Positions 17,249 to 26,355 of a stretch of 64,000 bases of DNA are shown here, in pieces. The stretch comes from Pedobacter suwonensis. GTDB lineage: Bacteria > Bacteroidota > Bacteroidia > Sphingobacteriales > Sphingobacteriaceae. Where the stretch lies: positions 124,001 to 188,000 of the forward strand of contig NZ_FOJM01000005.1 of the NCBI RefSeq assembly GCF_900111825.1, read 5' to 3'. Both the position numbers and the translations under genes were made by a program. How positions within the stretch are numbered: position 1 is the first letter of the stretch; every line of letters starts with the position of its first letter. The notes beneath the pieces are model-generated. The model was not told the DNA's origin and ran no database searches. It saw only the letters and a program-made list of their open reading frames with translations.

Positions 17249-18282
17249 TAAATATTGGCTTTTGGTTTCGAAATGGCCTTGATCAGTTCGTCAGTTACGT
17301 TGTCTGATGAAACATTTTCAGCTTCTGCTTTAAAGTTCATTAATACCCTATGACGCAGTACGGGATAAGCCATCGTTTGTAAATCTTCCAAAATCACTGC
17401 ATACCGGCCTTTAAATAATGCTCTTGCCTTAGCAGTTAAAATTAAGGCTTGCCCGGCACGCGGACCTGCTCCCCAGCGTACCCATTCCTTCACGAAATTT
17501 ACCGTCGTGGTTTCTGGGCGGGTAGCACGGATCATTTCGCTGACATAGGTAATCAGGTCATCGCTAATGCTTACATCACGGGTAATGGCCTGAAGTTCTT
17601 TGATTTCTTCTGCACCGATAACCGGATTGATTGTGGCCTTTTTGCTACCTGTGGTGCTGCTTAAAATCTGTGTTTCTTCTGCTGCGGTAGGGTAGCCAAT
17701 CTTGATGTATAACAGGAAACGGTCTAACTGTGCTTCAGGTAGTGGATAAGTACCGGCCTGTTCAATAGGGTTTTGGGTAGCGAGGATAAAAAATGGGCGA
17801 TCTAAAGGGTAAGTTTGTCCGCCAAAGGTTACTTCAAATTCCTGCATGGCCTCTAATAAAGCCGATTGGGTTTTTGGCGGAGTCCTGTTTACCTCATCAG
17901 CCAGAATAATATTGGCAAATAATGGCCCTTTATTAAATTTGAAGAACCGTTTTCCGGTGACATGGTCTTCTTCCAGTATCTCGGTGCCCACAATATCAGT
18001 CGGCATTAAATCGGGCGTAAACTGTATTCTTCTAAACGAAAGAGCCAGCGCTTCCGATAGGGTTCTTACCATCAAAGTTTTCGCCAAACCCGGTACACCT
18101 TCAAGTAAACAGTGGCCGCCTGCCATCAAGGCAATCAGGATTTCTTCAATAATTACATCCTGACCAACAATTACTTTCTGTATTTCGCTTTTTAACAGGG
18201 AGATCTTATCGATCAATATTTTTAGGTTGTTTTCTGAACGCTCCAAAATGGTTGATTTTTTTAATACAATGATATTGTGCAT
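17248..18282 (-). CDS. moxR: MoxR-family AAA+ ATPase
   Basis: The ATG at 18282 is preferred to the adjoining TTG at 18285. The 344-residue protein has the MoxR AAA+ core: Walker A EGVPGLAKT (~61-69), Walker B ILADEVNR (~126-133), sensor ATQNPIEQAGTYPLPEAQLDRF and the C-terminal lid domain. MoxR ATPases are chaperone-like machines that act on VWA-domain partners, in cofactor insertion or envelope stress. It heads a minus-strand cluster moxR, DUF58, BatA-type, DUF4175-like and amidotransferase-like, with one-base or few-base junctions, and the tldD/tldE operon follows. The promoter must lie in the 111-bp gap shared with the divergent DUF4159 gene. Confidence 0.94.
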   Translation of the reverse strand: MHNIIVLKKSTILERSENNLKILIDKISLLKSEIQKVIVGQDVIIEEILIALMAGGHCLLEGVPGLAKTLMVRTLSEALALSFRRIQFTPDLMPTDIVGTEILEEDHVTGKRFFKFNKGPLFANIILADEVNRTPPKTQSALLEAMQEFEVTFGGQTYPLDRPFFILATQNPIEQAGTYPLPEAQLDRFLLYIKIGYPTAAEETQILSSTTGSKKATINPVIGAEEIKELQAITRDVSISDDLITYVSEMIRATRPETTTVNFVKEWVRWGAGPRAGQALILTAKARALFKGRYAVILEDLQTMAYPVLRHRVLMNFKAEAENVSSDNVTDELIKAISKPKANI

Positions 18283-18396
18283 CAATATAGCTCATATTGA
18301 CAGATAGTTTTAAACTTGTGAAAAGAATATCAAAAAATTTACAAGATAATTTGGGCAGAAAGCACAAATAATGAAAAATGAAGGTAATTTTAGGCT

Positions 18397-19026
18397 GTGC
18401 GAAGAGCTAAATTTACATTTGCGAGGTTAAAATATAATTCAGGCGACTGGGATACGGATCAGCGCATGCCATCTAATCTATTAAATTCGCTGTTGGAGTA
18501 TACCACCATTCCATTAGATGAGGAAGAGAAAATTGTTGAATTGAGCAGTCGCGATGTGTTTAAATATCCCTTTTGTTATTTAAGCGGACATAAGCTGGTT
18601 CAGTTTACACAGCAGGAAGCCCTAAATTTTAAAACCTATGTACACAACGGGGGCTTCGTTTTTGTTGACGATTGCAACCACGATATTGATGGCTTGTTTG
18701 CCCGCTCATTTGAAACGCAGATGGGTAACCTTTTTGGACCTCAGGCTTTAAAGAAAATCCCCAATAACCATGGTATTTACAATGCTTTCTTCAAGTTTGA
18801 AAAGGGACCGCCAACAACATCTTTTGAGCTGAATGGCTGGGGTGATGATCTGGTACATGATTACCTGAAGGCCATTACCATTAACAACAGGATAGGCGTA
18901 TTGTATAGTAATAAAGATTATGGTTGCGAGTGGGATTATGATTTCAGGAACAAACGTTTTTTAGCTGAAGACAATACGAAGTTCGGGGTAAATATTATTC
19001 TGTACGCTATGGGGATTAACAGTTAG
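18397..19026 (+). CDS. DUF4159 domain protein
   Basis: A 209-residue soluble protein of the DUF4159 family (KFTFARLKYNSGDWDTDQRMPSNLLNSLLEYTT at the N-terminus; FVFVDDCNHD at ~85-94). The fold is thought to be amidotransferase-like without catalytic residues; function is not established. The start is GTG at 18397, chosen because the conserved family N-terminus begins there and upstream ATGs at 18371 and 18378 are in other frames. It is divergent from moxR, and DUF4159 genes are commonly found with MoxR/BatA clusters, so a shared process is likely. Confidence 0.85.
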   Translation: MRRAKFTFARLKYNSGDWDTDQRMPSNLLNSLLEYTTIPLDEEEKIVELSSRDVFKYPFCYLSGHKLVQFTQQEALNFKTYVHNGGFVFVDDCNHDIDGLFARSFETQMGNLFGPQALKKIPNNHGIYNAFFKFEKGPPTTSFELNGWGDDLVHDYLKAITINNRIGVLYSNKDYGCEWDYDFRNKRFLAEDNTKFGVNIILYAMGINS

Positions 19027-19478
19027 TGCTTGACAGTTTCCAAAGTTTAAATAGCCGGTAATATCCATGCGGATTTTCATAAAGAACACATAACTGTTGT
19101 CATTCTGAACGCAGTTAAGAACCCGGAGGCTCTGCGAAGCAAATCTTTTAAAAGATAATAATTCAATAAAAGTTCCTTAGTTGCACTCAGGATGATATTT
19201 CAAAAACAGTGTTGGATTCCAGGTTCGCTGTTTTTGTATTAACATCTGACAGGTTTAGTTCATTCAGTAATTAAAGCTTGGAAGCAGCAGATGCTAACAT
19301 CTGCCGCCACGAACACCTTTTCTGTGCTGCCAGATGTTACCATCTGGCAGGTGATATGTCTTTACATGTTTCCAAAACACCCCGTCCTGCGGACACCCCT
19401 CTGGGAGAGGGGAATGGATATGCGGATACCATATGCTCCCACGCTTAACAAATGGCAAATAATCTAAAGGCAAATAAA
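19027..19478. repeat. 450-bp gene-free region with dispersed hairpin repeats
   Basis: There is no gene. It contains a REP-like element (~19097-19195, gtcattctgaacgcag) and two perfect small hairpins of one family: GCAGATG-CTAA-CATCTGC (19287-19304) and GCCAGATG-TTAC-CATCTGGC (19329-19348). A third relative, GTCAGATGGCAACGTCTGAC, is at 27241-27260. A block ccgtcctgcggacacccctctgggagaggg follows near 19382-19413. These lie at the convergent ends of the DUF4159 and Lrp genes. Confidence 0.65.
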
Positions 19479-19946
19479 CTATAACGCATATGCGGTTTCA
19501 GCTTTTGATTGATTCAGTACTAAAAAACTCTGTATGTTACCTACATAAGCCAGAGAACCGATATTCTCCCTCAGGAAATGGTTATAAGAAACCATATCGG
19601 GCATAGCTACTTTAAGCATAAAATCAAAATGCCCGGTAAGATGATAACATTCCATCACCTCGGGATATTTATCCATCTCCATCTTGAATGCTTTCACAAT
19701 ATCTTCCGAATGCATGGTAAGTTGAATATGCGGAAAAGCGATAAAATGTGACCTCAATTTATCAATGTCTACCAGGGCAACTGTTGATTTAATATAACCA
19801 TTTGTTCGCAGTTTTTTAATTCGTTCTACAATATGGGTCATGCTTTTCCTGAGCTTTCCGGAAACTTCTTTATAGGTTAATAGTCCATCACGTTGTAAAA
19901 GGTTAAGGATTTCGATATCTGTCTGGTCAACTTTTGGAGGTTGCAT
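19479..19946 (-). CDS. Lrp/AsnC-family transcriptional regulator
   Basis: The start is taken at ATG 19946 (MQPPKVDQTDIEILNLLQ), giving 155 residues, the usual family length; a longer version from TTG at 19991 would add a Lys-rich tail. The N-terminal helix-turn-helix is at ~8-55 (DIEILNLLQRDGLLTYKEVSGKLRKSMTHIVERIKKL) and the RAM ligand-binding domain at ~70-150 (VMECYHLTGHFDFMLKVAMPDM). Such proteins sense amino acids and form octamers on DNA. It is divergent from serC across 321 bp and could respond to an amino acid linked with serine metabolism, which is inference from position only. Confidence 0.9.
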   Translation of the reverse strand: MQPPKVDQTDIEILNLLQRDGLLTYKEVSGKLRKSMTHIVERIKKLRTNGYIKSTVALVDIDKLRSHFIAFPHIQLTMHSEDIVKAFKMEMDKYPEVMECYHLTGHFDFMLKVAMPDMVSYNHFLRENIGSLAYVGNIQSFLVLNQSKAETAYAL

Positions 19947-20267
19947 GTTAATGCTTAGTGTATATTTTTTTTGTTTTGTTTGCTTTTGCAAAGCTTAAAA
20001 ATAGTTAAATTAAGTTGTATTTAATTGATTTTTAATATTTATTTAAAAAATTACTTAGTGTATTTTTTACAATAATATTAAGGATTTCGGAGGGTCAGTA
20101 AAAATTATATTCTGTTCGTTTATTCAATGAACAGGTGAAACCAAATTTTAGCATGTAGAGGGTTAGGTAAAAAATAATTTTTACCAAAAAAACAGCTTAT
20201 TGCCGTATAATGTGCTTAACTACTGATCTTTACAGTGTAATTGATCCTAACCGAATATTCTTCTTTT
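19947..20267. other. AT-rich divergent promoter region between Lrp gene and serC
   Basis: 321 bp, strongly AT-rich, with no ORF of note. It must carry the promoters for the Lrp/AsnC gene (leftward) and serC (rightward). I could not fix a convincing -33/-7 pair or an operator by eye. Confidence 0.5.
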
Positions 20268-21365
20268 ATGCACAAAAAACACAACTTTGGTGCCGGCCCA
20301 TGTATATTGCCGCCATCTGTAATGGAACAAGCTGCCAGGGCAGTAATCAATTGGAGAGGGATGGGTTTATCTATCCTGGAAGTTTCCCATCGGTCGCCGG
20401 AATTTGAAGATGTAGTACTTAAAACCCAGCTTTTGGTTCGCGAGTTATTGGCTGTTCCCGATCACTATTCGATACTGTTTTTACAGGGCGGGGCCAGTAC
20501 GCAATTTGCTATGGTTGCGATGAATTTTTTGGATACAGGAAAAAAAGCGGCTTATTTGGATACGGGGTATTTTGCACAAAAAGCCATTAAAGAAGCGCGT
20601 TTGTTTGGTGAAGTAGATGTGTTCGCTTCTTCTGGAGATAAAGATTATACCTATATCCCGGTTGATTTTAATTACGATAAGCAAGTGGCATACCTGCACT
20701 GCACGTCAAATAATACCATTGAGGGAACTGAAATGTTTGATTTCCCAAAAGGAGGTGCACCGCTCATATGCGATATGTCATCCGATATTTTTTCAAGAGA
20801 AATCAACATCACCGATTTTGATCTCATTTATGCAGGTGCCCAAAAAAATATGGGTCCTGCTGGTATGACATTGGTTATCGCAAAAAATGAGTTTATCAAC
20901 CAGGCAAAAAAAGAAATTCCTTCCATGATGGATTACCAGATCTTCCGAGATAACATGAGCATGTACAATACCCCGCCGGTTTTTTCGATATATGTAGCCA
21001 TGCTTAATTTATTGTGGCTTAAAGATCAGGGTGGTGTAAGTGGAATTGAACAAAAAAATATAGCAAAGGCAAAATTGTTGTATGCTGAAATAGACCGAAA
21101 CCCACTGTTTCATGGAACCGCCGATGTTGAACATCGATCGCGGATGAACGTTACTTTTTTGGCGGTTAATAAAGAAGTGGAAGCCGGTTTCTTAAAATTT
21201 GCTGCAGACCAGGGAATTGTGGGCATAAAAGGTTATAGAACCGTTGGCGGATTTAGGGCTTCGCTTTACAATGCACTTCCGCTATCAAGTGTTGAAATAT
21301 TGGTGGACGCCATGGCCACTTTTGAAAAAGAATACAGCGGCAAGATAGCGCTTGAACTCGAATAA
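20268..21365 (+). CDS. serC: phosphoserine aminotransferase
   Basis: The start is ATG 20268 (MHKKHNFGAGPCILP); upstream in-frame codons lack the family pattern. The ~365-residue class V PLP aminotransferase makes phosphoserine from 3-phosphohydroxypyruvate and glutamate (serine biosynthesis; also pyridoxal phosphate synthesis). Landmarks are NFGAGPCILP at the N-terminus, LFLQGGAS near residue 73, and the PLP-lysine segment IYAGAQKNMGPAG near ~193-203. The stop lies 10 bp before the ATG of the DUF1015 gene, so they form an operon. In many Bacteroidota serA sits beside serC, but it is absent here. Confidence 0.96.
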   Translation: MHKKHNFGAGPCILPPSVMEQAARAVINWRGMGLSILEVSHRSPEFEDVVLKTQLLVRELLAVPDHYSILFLQGGASTQFAMVAMNFLDTGKKAAYLDTGYFAQKAIKEARLFGEVDVFASSGDKDYTYIPVDFNYDKQVAYLHCTSNNTIEGTEMFDFPKGGAPLICDMSSDIFSREINITDFDLIYAGAQKNMGPAGMTLVIAKNEFINQAKKEIPSMMDYQIFRDNMSMYNTPPVFSIYVAMLNLLWLKDQGGVSGIEQKNIAKAKLLYAEIDRNPLFHGTADVEHRSRMNVTFLAVNKEVEAGFLKFAADQGIVGIKGYRTVGGFRASLYNALPLSSVEILVDAMATFEKEYSGKIALELE

Positions 21366-21375
21366 TCTATTAAAG

Positions 21376-22494
21376 ATGATAAAAATCGCTCCATTAAAAG
21401 CACTACAGCCTGGTAAAGATCTGTTTGAGCTATTGATTACCGATCAGGCAAACGATAAATTGCATAAAAATGAACAGCCGTCATTTGAAGACCTGCTCAA
21501 TCTTTTCGGATGTGCTTTAAACGATCTGCCTGCAATTTATATTTATGAGTTCCGTGGTGAAAACGGTGTGATGAGGGGAATTTGGGCGGCAATTGATCTT
21601 AGTCTGACACCAGAAAACACCATTAAAAGGCATGAAGAAACCTTATCATCAAAAGTAGCGTCGATTATGGTCGATCGGAAAGGTAAGCCCATTCAGAAAT
21701 CTCCGATTTTATTGGTACATAAAAAAGATAAAACCTTAGATGCGCTGATCGATTTTGTGGTGCGTACAAGAAAACCTCTGGAAAATGAATGGTCGCAAAT
21801 GGGCCATTTCCTTTATCAGGTATCGGAAGACCAGCTGATTGAACAATTTGTTGAGGAATTTAAAAATGTTAACTCGCTTTATCTGGCCGATGGGCATCAC
21901 CGTTTGGAAGCTGCCTTTGCTTTGCAGCAAAGCAGGCCTCAGCAGATCAGTTCGCTATTGGTTTCTGCTGACATGATTTCCATTAGTGCCTTTCACAGAA
22001 TGATTACAGGTACAGATACTTCTTGCTCCTCGTTTATGGAAAAACTGAAAACACATTATTATATCTCCAAAATTCCAAATAATAGACCTTACAAGCCCGA
22101 TCGGAAAAATAGGATAGGTCTCTTTTTTAAAGGACAGTGGTATCAATTGGATCTAAATGGCGTCTCTGCTTTGTCTGCAATGCCCGATACGGTGATTTTA
22201 CAGGATTACATTCTTGCTCCTGTGCTGGGTATTCATAAGCCCAAGGAAGACGAGAGGCTGATTTGTTTCCCGGATTGCAAATGGGCGCAATTTCTTGCTG
22301 AACTGGAGGGCGATGAAAACGCAATTGGTTTTTCACTTTTTCCGATGACCGCCGATGCATTTATAACGGTGGCAGAAAAGGGCGAATTTTTACCGCCCAA
22401 ATCTACCTGGATAGCACCAAAGGTTCCGCAGGGCTTGATGGCCTGTAGTTCAGCAGCTATAGAGGCAAAAGGCGAACAGTTAAAGATAAATTAA
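21376..22494 (+). CDS. DUF1015 protein linked to serC
   Basis: The start is ATG 21376 (MIKIAPLKALQPG), not the TTG at 21352 inside serC. The 372-residue protein belongs to DUF1015, whose hallmark YLADGHHRLEAA is at about residues 170-181. The DGHHR motif resembles the nucleotide-binding motif of ParB/sulfiredoxin-fold serine kinases (SerK, SbnI), and the conserved neighbourhood with serC fits a role in phosphoserine metabolism; both points are inference. No membrane segment or signal is seen. Confidence 0.85.
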   Translation: MIKIAPLKALQPGKDLFELLITDQANDKLHKNEQPSFEDLLNLFGCALNDLPAIYIYEFRGENGVMRGIWAAIDLSLTPENTIKRHEETLSSKVASIMVDRKGKPIQKSPILLVHKKDKTLDALIDFVVRTRKPLENEWSQMGHFLYQVSEDQLIEQFVEEFKNVNSLYLADGHHRLEAAFALQQSRPQQISSLLVSADMISISAFHRMITGTDTSCSSFMEKLKTHYYISKIPNNRPYKPDRKNRIGLFFKGQWYQLDLNGVSALSAMPDTVILQDYILAPVLGIHKPKEDERLICFPDCKWAQFLAELEGDENAIGFSLFPMTADAFITVAEKGEFLPPKSTWIAPKVPQGLMACSSAAIEAKGEQLKIN

Positions 22495-22519
22495 TGGTTA
22501 AACTTATACGATAAACAAT

Positions 22520-22666
22520 ATGTCAGATCTCGACTTAGAAAATATAGCACAGGTAGGTGCTACTTTTCTGATCATTACATTCTTTTTAGTGGCTTTTTTG
22601 AAAAAGCGTCTTAAAGTTAACAAGAGAAAAAATGATACAGAGCAAGATTACATGCATTGGCTCTGA
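22520..22666 (+). CDS. 48-aa single-helix membrane protein
   Basis: A short frame from ATG 22520 to TGA 22664-22666 starts 25 bp after the DUF1015 stop. The peptide begins MSDLDLENIAQVGATF, has one hydrophobic helix (~13-27), and then a Lys/Arg-rich cytoplasmic stretch and a tail ending MHWL. The positive-inside arrangement after the helix and the operon-like position suggest a real small protein, although there is no homologue evidence. Confidence 0.5.
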   Translation: MSDLDLENIAQVGATFLIITFFLVAFLKKRLKVNKRKNDTEQDYMHWL

Positions 22667-22832
22667 CCTATTTTAGCACTTCAATCGCGGCGAGTATTTT
22701 TGTTTTTTACATCAGTTTAGCTTGATAGAGAATCGGTTTTAGGATTAAAAGTATGTTTATGCGCTCATCATTGCAGTTTTGTTATCGTTAAATTTTATAC
22801 TTTTGGTTGATTACAATTAACCTGATATATTT

Positions 22833-23624
22833 ATGAAAATGCTTTTTAGGGCTTGCATACTTTCCATTTTAATTTTTTCTTCTATCAAGGCAAGTGCACA
22901 AACAGTTACTCTAGATTATTTTTTCAATCGTGAAACCCGTAAAGATAAGGACGATAAAGAGGTTCGGTTTCACTATCTGTGGGGTGAGCGGGCAATGAGT
23001 GGTTTTTCTATTTTAGGCAGTATATTTAAAAAGGAAGGATTTAAGTTGGATTCGCTTGAAACTGCACCAACTGCAGCCAGGTTAAAAGGAAGCGAAGTAT
23101 ACTTAATTGTAGATCCCGACCGGCCTAAGGAAAATCCGGAACCAAATTATATTCGGGCTTCAGATATTGCCGAAATTGCTGTTTGGGTAAAACAAGGAGG
23201 TGTATTGGTCATGTTTGCCAATGATAGTGCCAACGTAGAATTGCCGCATTTTAATAAATTGGCAGAGGTGTTTGGCATGCATTTTACCAATGATATGCAA
23301 AATCATGTTATTGATGACAATCATTTTGAGGATGGCGCTATTGTTATCAAAAATAATCCGGTGTTTAAAACGGCGCAAAAAATATTTATGAAAGATATTT
23401 GCGCTATTGAAACCAAAGGCGCTGCTAAGCCGGTATTAAAAAATAAAGCCGGTGCAACGGTTATTGCCCATGCTAAATATGGTAAGGGTAATGTGGTGGC
23501 CATTGCCGATCCGTGGTTGTACGACGAATACGTTAATGGCCGTTTGCCAAAAGAGATGGGTTTTGAAAATGATAAGGCTGCTGTAGATCTGGTAAGATGG
23601 TTAAAAATGCTTTCGCGGAAATAG
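22833..23624 (+). CDS. secreted amidotransferase-like (ThuA/DUF4350-type fold) protein
   Basis: A 263-residue protein with a signal peptide (MKMLFRACILSILIFSSIKASA, cut near 22). The mature part has an alternating alpha/beta fold typical of class I amidotransferase-like domains: VYLIVDPDRP (~90), IAVWVKQGGVLVMFANDS (~115), and GKGNVVAIADPWLYDEYVNG (~225). This kind of domain also occurs at the C-terminus of unsaturated rhamnogalacturonyl hydrolases and as DUF4350-like proteins. A catalytic cysteine is not seen, so a binding role is possible. A TAnnTTTG-like box (TACTTTTG, 22798-22805) lies 28 bp before the start. The stop abuts the convergent DUF1543 stop with no gap. Confidence 0.75.
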   Translation: MKMLFRACILSILIFSSIKASAQTVTLDYFFNRETRKDKDDKEVRFHYLWGERAMSGFSILGSIFKKEGFKLDSLETAPTAARLKGSEVYLIVDPDRPKENPEPNYIRASDIAEIAVWVKQGGVLVMFANDSANVELPHFNKLAEVFGMHFTNDMQNHVIDDNHFEDGAIVIKNNPVFKTAQKIFMKDICAIETKGAAKPVLKNKAGATVIAHAKYGKGNVVAIADPWLYDEYVNGRLPKEMGFENDKAAVDLVRWLKMLSRK

Positions 23625-24188
23625 TTACAGCTTATCCAGTTTAAAATAGCCTAAATGAATTTCATCTTCAGGTAAATGTCCTGATGATGGTTTGATCTCT
23701 ATATGGTATTTTTGTTTCGATTCATCGCTTAAAATGTCTTCAATTTTATAAATATCGTCTACATCAATGCCATATTTTTCGTCGATATGCGAATTGGCGC
23801 CTTTTATAGAATTGGTTTTAAAAAATACCGTTTTCTTTGCTTCCTGTATGGCTTTGGCCCTTTCATCATGTACCGATAGTACAATATGATGCTGCTCATA
23901 TAACTGATTAGTTAGATAGCCGCCAAGGTTAATAAAGAACAATTTGTGGAGCGAGGGTAAGGTATGCACGTCACGTAACCCGATGCTGATTTCATAATCA
24001 TCCACCTTATTAACTTCCCTCCAGCCATCAATATGCAGGCTGGTGCCCGTCCCCGGCCAAAAAGCCTTAATCTCGGGCACCAGATCTTTTAGCGAATGGG
24101 CAATGCCGAAGAAATAGTCGTGCTGTTCGACATTTCGTTTCGGGGCTTTTGAGCCCAGTAAAATCATATATAGTTTTAATTCGTTCAT
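23625..24188 (-). CDS. DUF1543 domain protein
   Basis: A 187-residue cytoplasmic protein of the DUF1543 family. The first copy of the motif is LYMILLGSKAPKRNVEQHDYFFGIA (~6-30); a weaker second copy is LFFINLGGYLTNQLYEQHHIVLSVHDE (~83-109), so the protein is an internal duplication. Function is unknown. It is convergent with the gene at 22833, and the two stop codons touch. Confidence 0.85.
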   Translation of the reverse strand: MNELKLYMILLGSKAPKRNVEQHDYFFGIAHSLKDLVPEIKAFWPGTGTSLHIDGWREVNKVDDYEISIGLRDVHTLPSLHKLFFINLGGYLTNQLYEQHHIVLSVHDERAKAIQEAKKTVFFKTNSIKGANSHIDEKYGIDVDDIYKIEDILSDESKQKYHIEIKPSSGHLPEDEIHLGYFKLDKL

Positions 24189-24568
24189 TGGCGTATTAAT
24201 TCATTAATGCCTTCCGGCAATCTATCATTCAAAATTCAATCTGTTAATAAAACTCACCTTTTTTAACAGAGTTAAGCTAAATAGGTTCTTAAATTTTAGG
24301 ATTTTCTTCATTTCTAACCACAGCGCGCATCGAGCAGGCACGCAGGACAAGATTTGAAGAGAGACTTTAACTGTATTTTCTTCATCTTTACCGTAGCCCT
24401 GAATGTTGAGGAGAGAGATCTATCATAGCAGGTTAAAAATTTTCCATTGCTGTCTAAAGGACGTCCTAATTTCAGAACCTAAATCTCCGGACCTCTGAAC
24501 CCTGACTTGTTAACTTATTAACAAACAATCCAAACAATTTTCTTTTTTTTAGATTGTATCTGTTACAA
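24189..24568. other. 380-bp gene-free region
   Basis: I see no gene here. The region separates the divergent DUF1543 and FAD/NAD(P) genes and must hold both promoters. A block at ~24310-24360 resembles the tail of dispersed repeats (ccacagcgcgcatcgagcag), and nothing else is supported. Confidence 0.4.
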
Positions 24569-26272
24569 ATGGATACGAAAACTGCAAAAAAGAAAATTGC
24601 CATCATTGGTGGCGGCCCGAGCGGCTTGTTCATGTATAAAAGATTAATTGAATCTGAAGTTCCCAATTTCGAAATAGAAATATTCGAACGCAAAGGCTAC
24701 TTGGGGGCGGGTATGCCTTATAGTGCTGAAGGGGCAAATGTAGAACACATTACCAACGTATCCGACAATGAAATTCCGATTATATTCAACTCTATTGAAG
24801 ATTGGGTAAAAATTGCACCAAAAGAGATTTTAAAAAAGTTTGATATCGATGAGGACAAATTTAACGAATACAAGGTATTGCCAAGATTGTTTTTTGGAGA
24901 ATATCTTTCTGCCCAGTTTAACTTATTAAAAGAAGTTGCAGAAAATAAAGGTATTAAAACTGATGTACACTTAAATTGTGTGGTTGATGATATTGTTGAT
25001 GTTTCTGAAGATCAGCAGGTTGTGGTGAGCATTAAAGGACAAAATAAAATTCGTTTCGATCTTGTAATTATTTGTACTGGTCATAATTGGCCTCAAAAAT
25101 ATGAAGGAAAAATTCGTGGTTATTTCGATTCGCCATATCCACCAAAAAAGATTGCATTAGAAGTGAACCACACCGTAGGTATTATGGGTTCATCATTAAC
25201 TGCCATTGATGCCTTAAGAACCCTGGCGCGGCAAAACGGAAAGTTTACAACTAATGAAGATGGTACCTATTCTTACCAGTTAGCCAGCGAAGGTTTTAAA
25301 ATCGTAATGCACTCACGCAGTGGGTTATTGCCAGCGGTGAGGTTCCATCTGGAAGATTCCCATTTGGGCAAAGAAGAGACGCTGAGTAAGGCCGAAATTC
25401 AGGAAAGCATTAAAGAAAATGGAGGTTTTTTGCCATTGGATTATGTATTTGAAAAGAATTTTAAACAAATGTTCGTTGAAAAAGATCCTGTTTTTTATAA
25501 AAAGATCAAAGACATGAACCTTGAGGAGTTTGTAGGTGCCATGATGGATTATCGTGAAAAAATGGAACCATTCGATCTGTTTAAGAAAGAATATGAAGAA
25601 GCAGAAAAATCCATTGAGAAAAGGAAATCCATCTACTGGAAAGAAGCACTCGCCATTTTAAGCTTCGCCATGAATTACCCTGCAAAATACCTTTCGGCAG
25701 AAGATATGGAACGCCTGCAAAAAGTTTTGATGCCACTCATTTCTATTGTAATTGCATTTGTTCCCCAAAGTTCGTGCAGAGAGCTTTTGGCCCTTCATGA
25801 TGCGGGCGTATTAAGCATTGTTGCCGTTGGCGATCAGGCAGAGGTAGAGCCTTTAACAACTGGCGGAGCAGATTATCATTACAAGGTTGATGGTAAAAAG
25901 GTAACCGTCCATTTCGATACCTTTATCGACTGTATTGGCCAGCCACATCTTTCTTTTGACGATTTTCCTTTTAAAAGCTTAATCAGCAATAAGACTATTA
26001 GTCCGGCGACACTAAAATTCAAAACTGCCGAAATAGGGGAAGAAGAAATGAAACACAATGATTTAGTAACCAAAAAGGGCGATGATTATCTTTTGACTGT
26101 TCCCGGTATTACCATCAATGATCATTTTCAGGTGGTTGATGAGGCTGGTGAGGCGAATGAAAGAATTTATATCATGGCCGTTCCATACATCGGTGGTTAT
26201 AATCCGGATTATTCAGGAATCGATTTTTGTGAAGCCGCTTCTGAAGCGGTATTGGATCGTATCTTAAGCTAG
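24569..26272 (+). CDS. FAD/NAD(P)-binding protein
   Basis: The start is ATG 24569 (MDTKTAKKKIAIIGGGPSG), not the upstream TTG at 24554. The 567-residue protein has the dinucleotide-binding motif GGGPSGLF at ~14-21, a second Rossmann motif GIMGSSLTAIDALR near 205, and the layout of the FAD-NAD(P)-binding family (PF13454-like) whose members act on small amines or are uncharacterised. The C-terminal block IYIMAVPYIGGYNPDYSGIDFC is typical. Soluble, no signal. No neighbouring gene suggests a substrate. Confidence 0.85.
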   Translation: MDTKTAKKKIAIIGGGPSGLFMYKRLIESEVPNFEIEIFERKGYLGAGMPYSAEGANVEHITNVSDNEIPIIFNSIEDWVKIAPKEILKKFDIDEDKFNEYKVLPRLFFGEYLSAQFNLLKEVAENKGIKTDVHLNCVVDDIVDVSEDQQVVVSIKGQNKIRFDLVIICTGHNWPQKYEGKIRGYFDSPYPPKKIALEVNHTVGIMGSSLTAIDALRTLARQNGKFTTNEDGTYSYQLASEGFKIVMHSRSGLLPAVRFHLEDSHLGKEETLSKAEIQESIKENGGFLPLDYVFEKNFKQMFVEKDPVFYKKIKDMNLEEFVGAMMDYREKMEPFDLFKKEYEEAEKSIEKRKSIYWKEALAILSFAMNYPAKYLSAEDMERLQKVLMPLISIVIAFVPQSSCRELLALHDAGVLSIVAVGDQAEVEPLTTGGADYHYKVDGKKVTVHFDTFIDCIGQPHLSFDDFPFKSLISNKTISPATLKFKTAEIGEEEMKHNDLVTKKGDDYLLTVPGITINDHFQVVDEAGEANERIYIMAVPYIGGYNPDYSGIDFCEAASEAVLDRILS

Positions 26273-26355
26273 AGTTTTATTTTTAGGTGGAAGTAACTTG
26301 TTATTTACGCGGTAAAATTTACAAAGAAATCTGAAGTAGACCGTTCACAATATCT

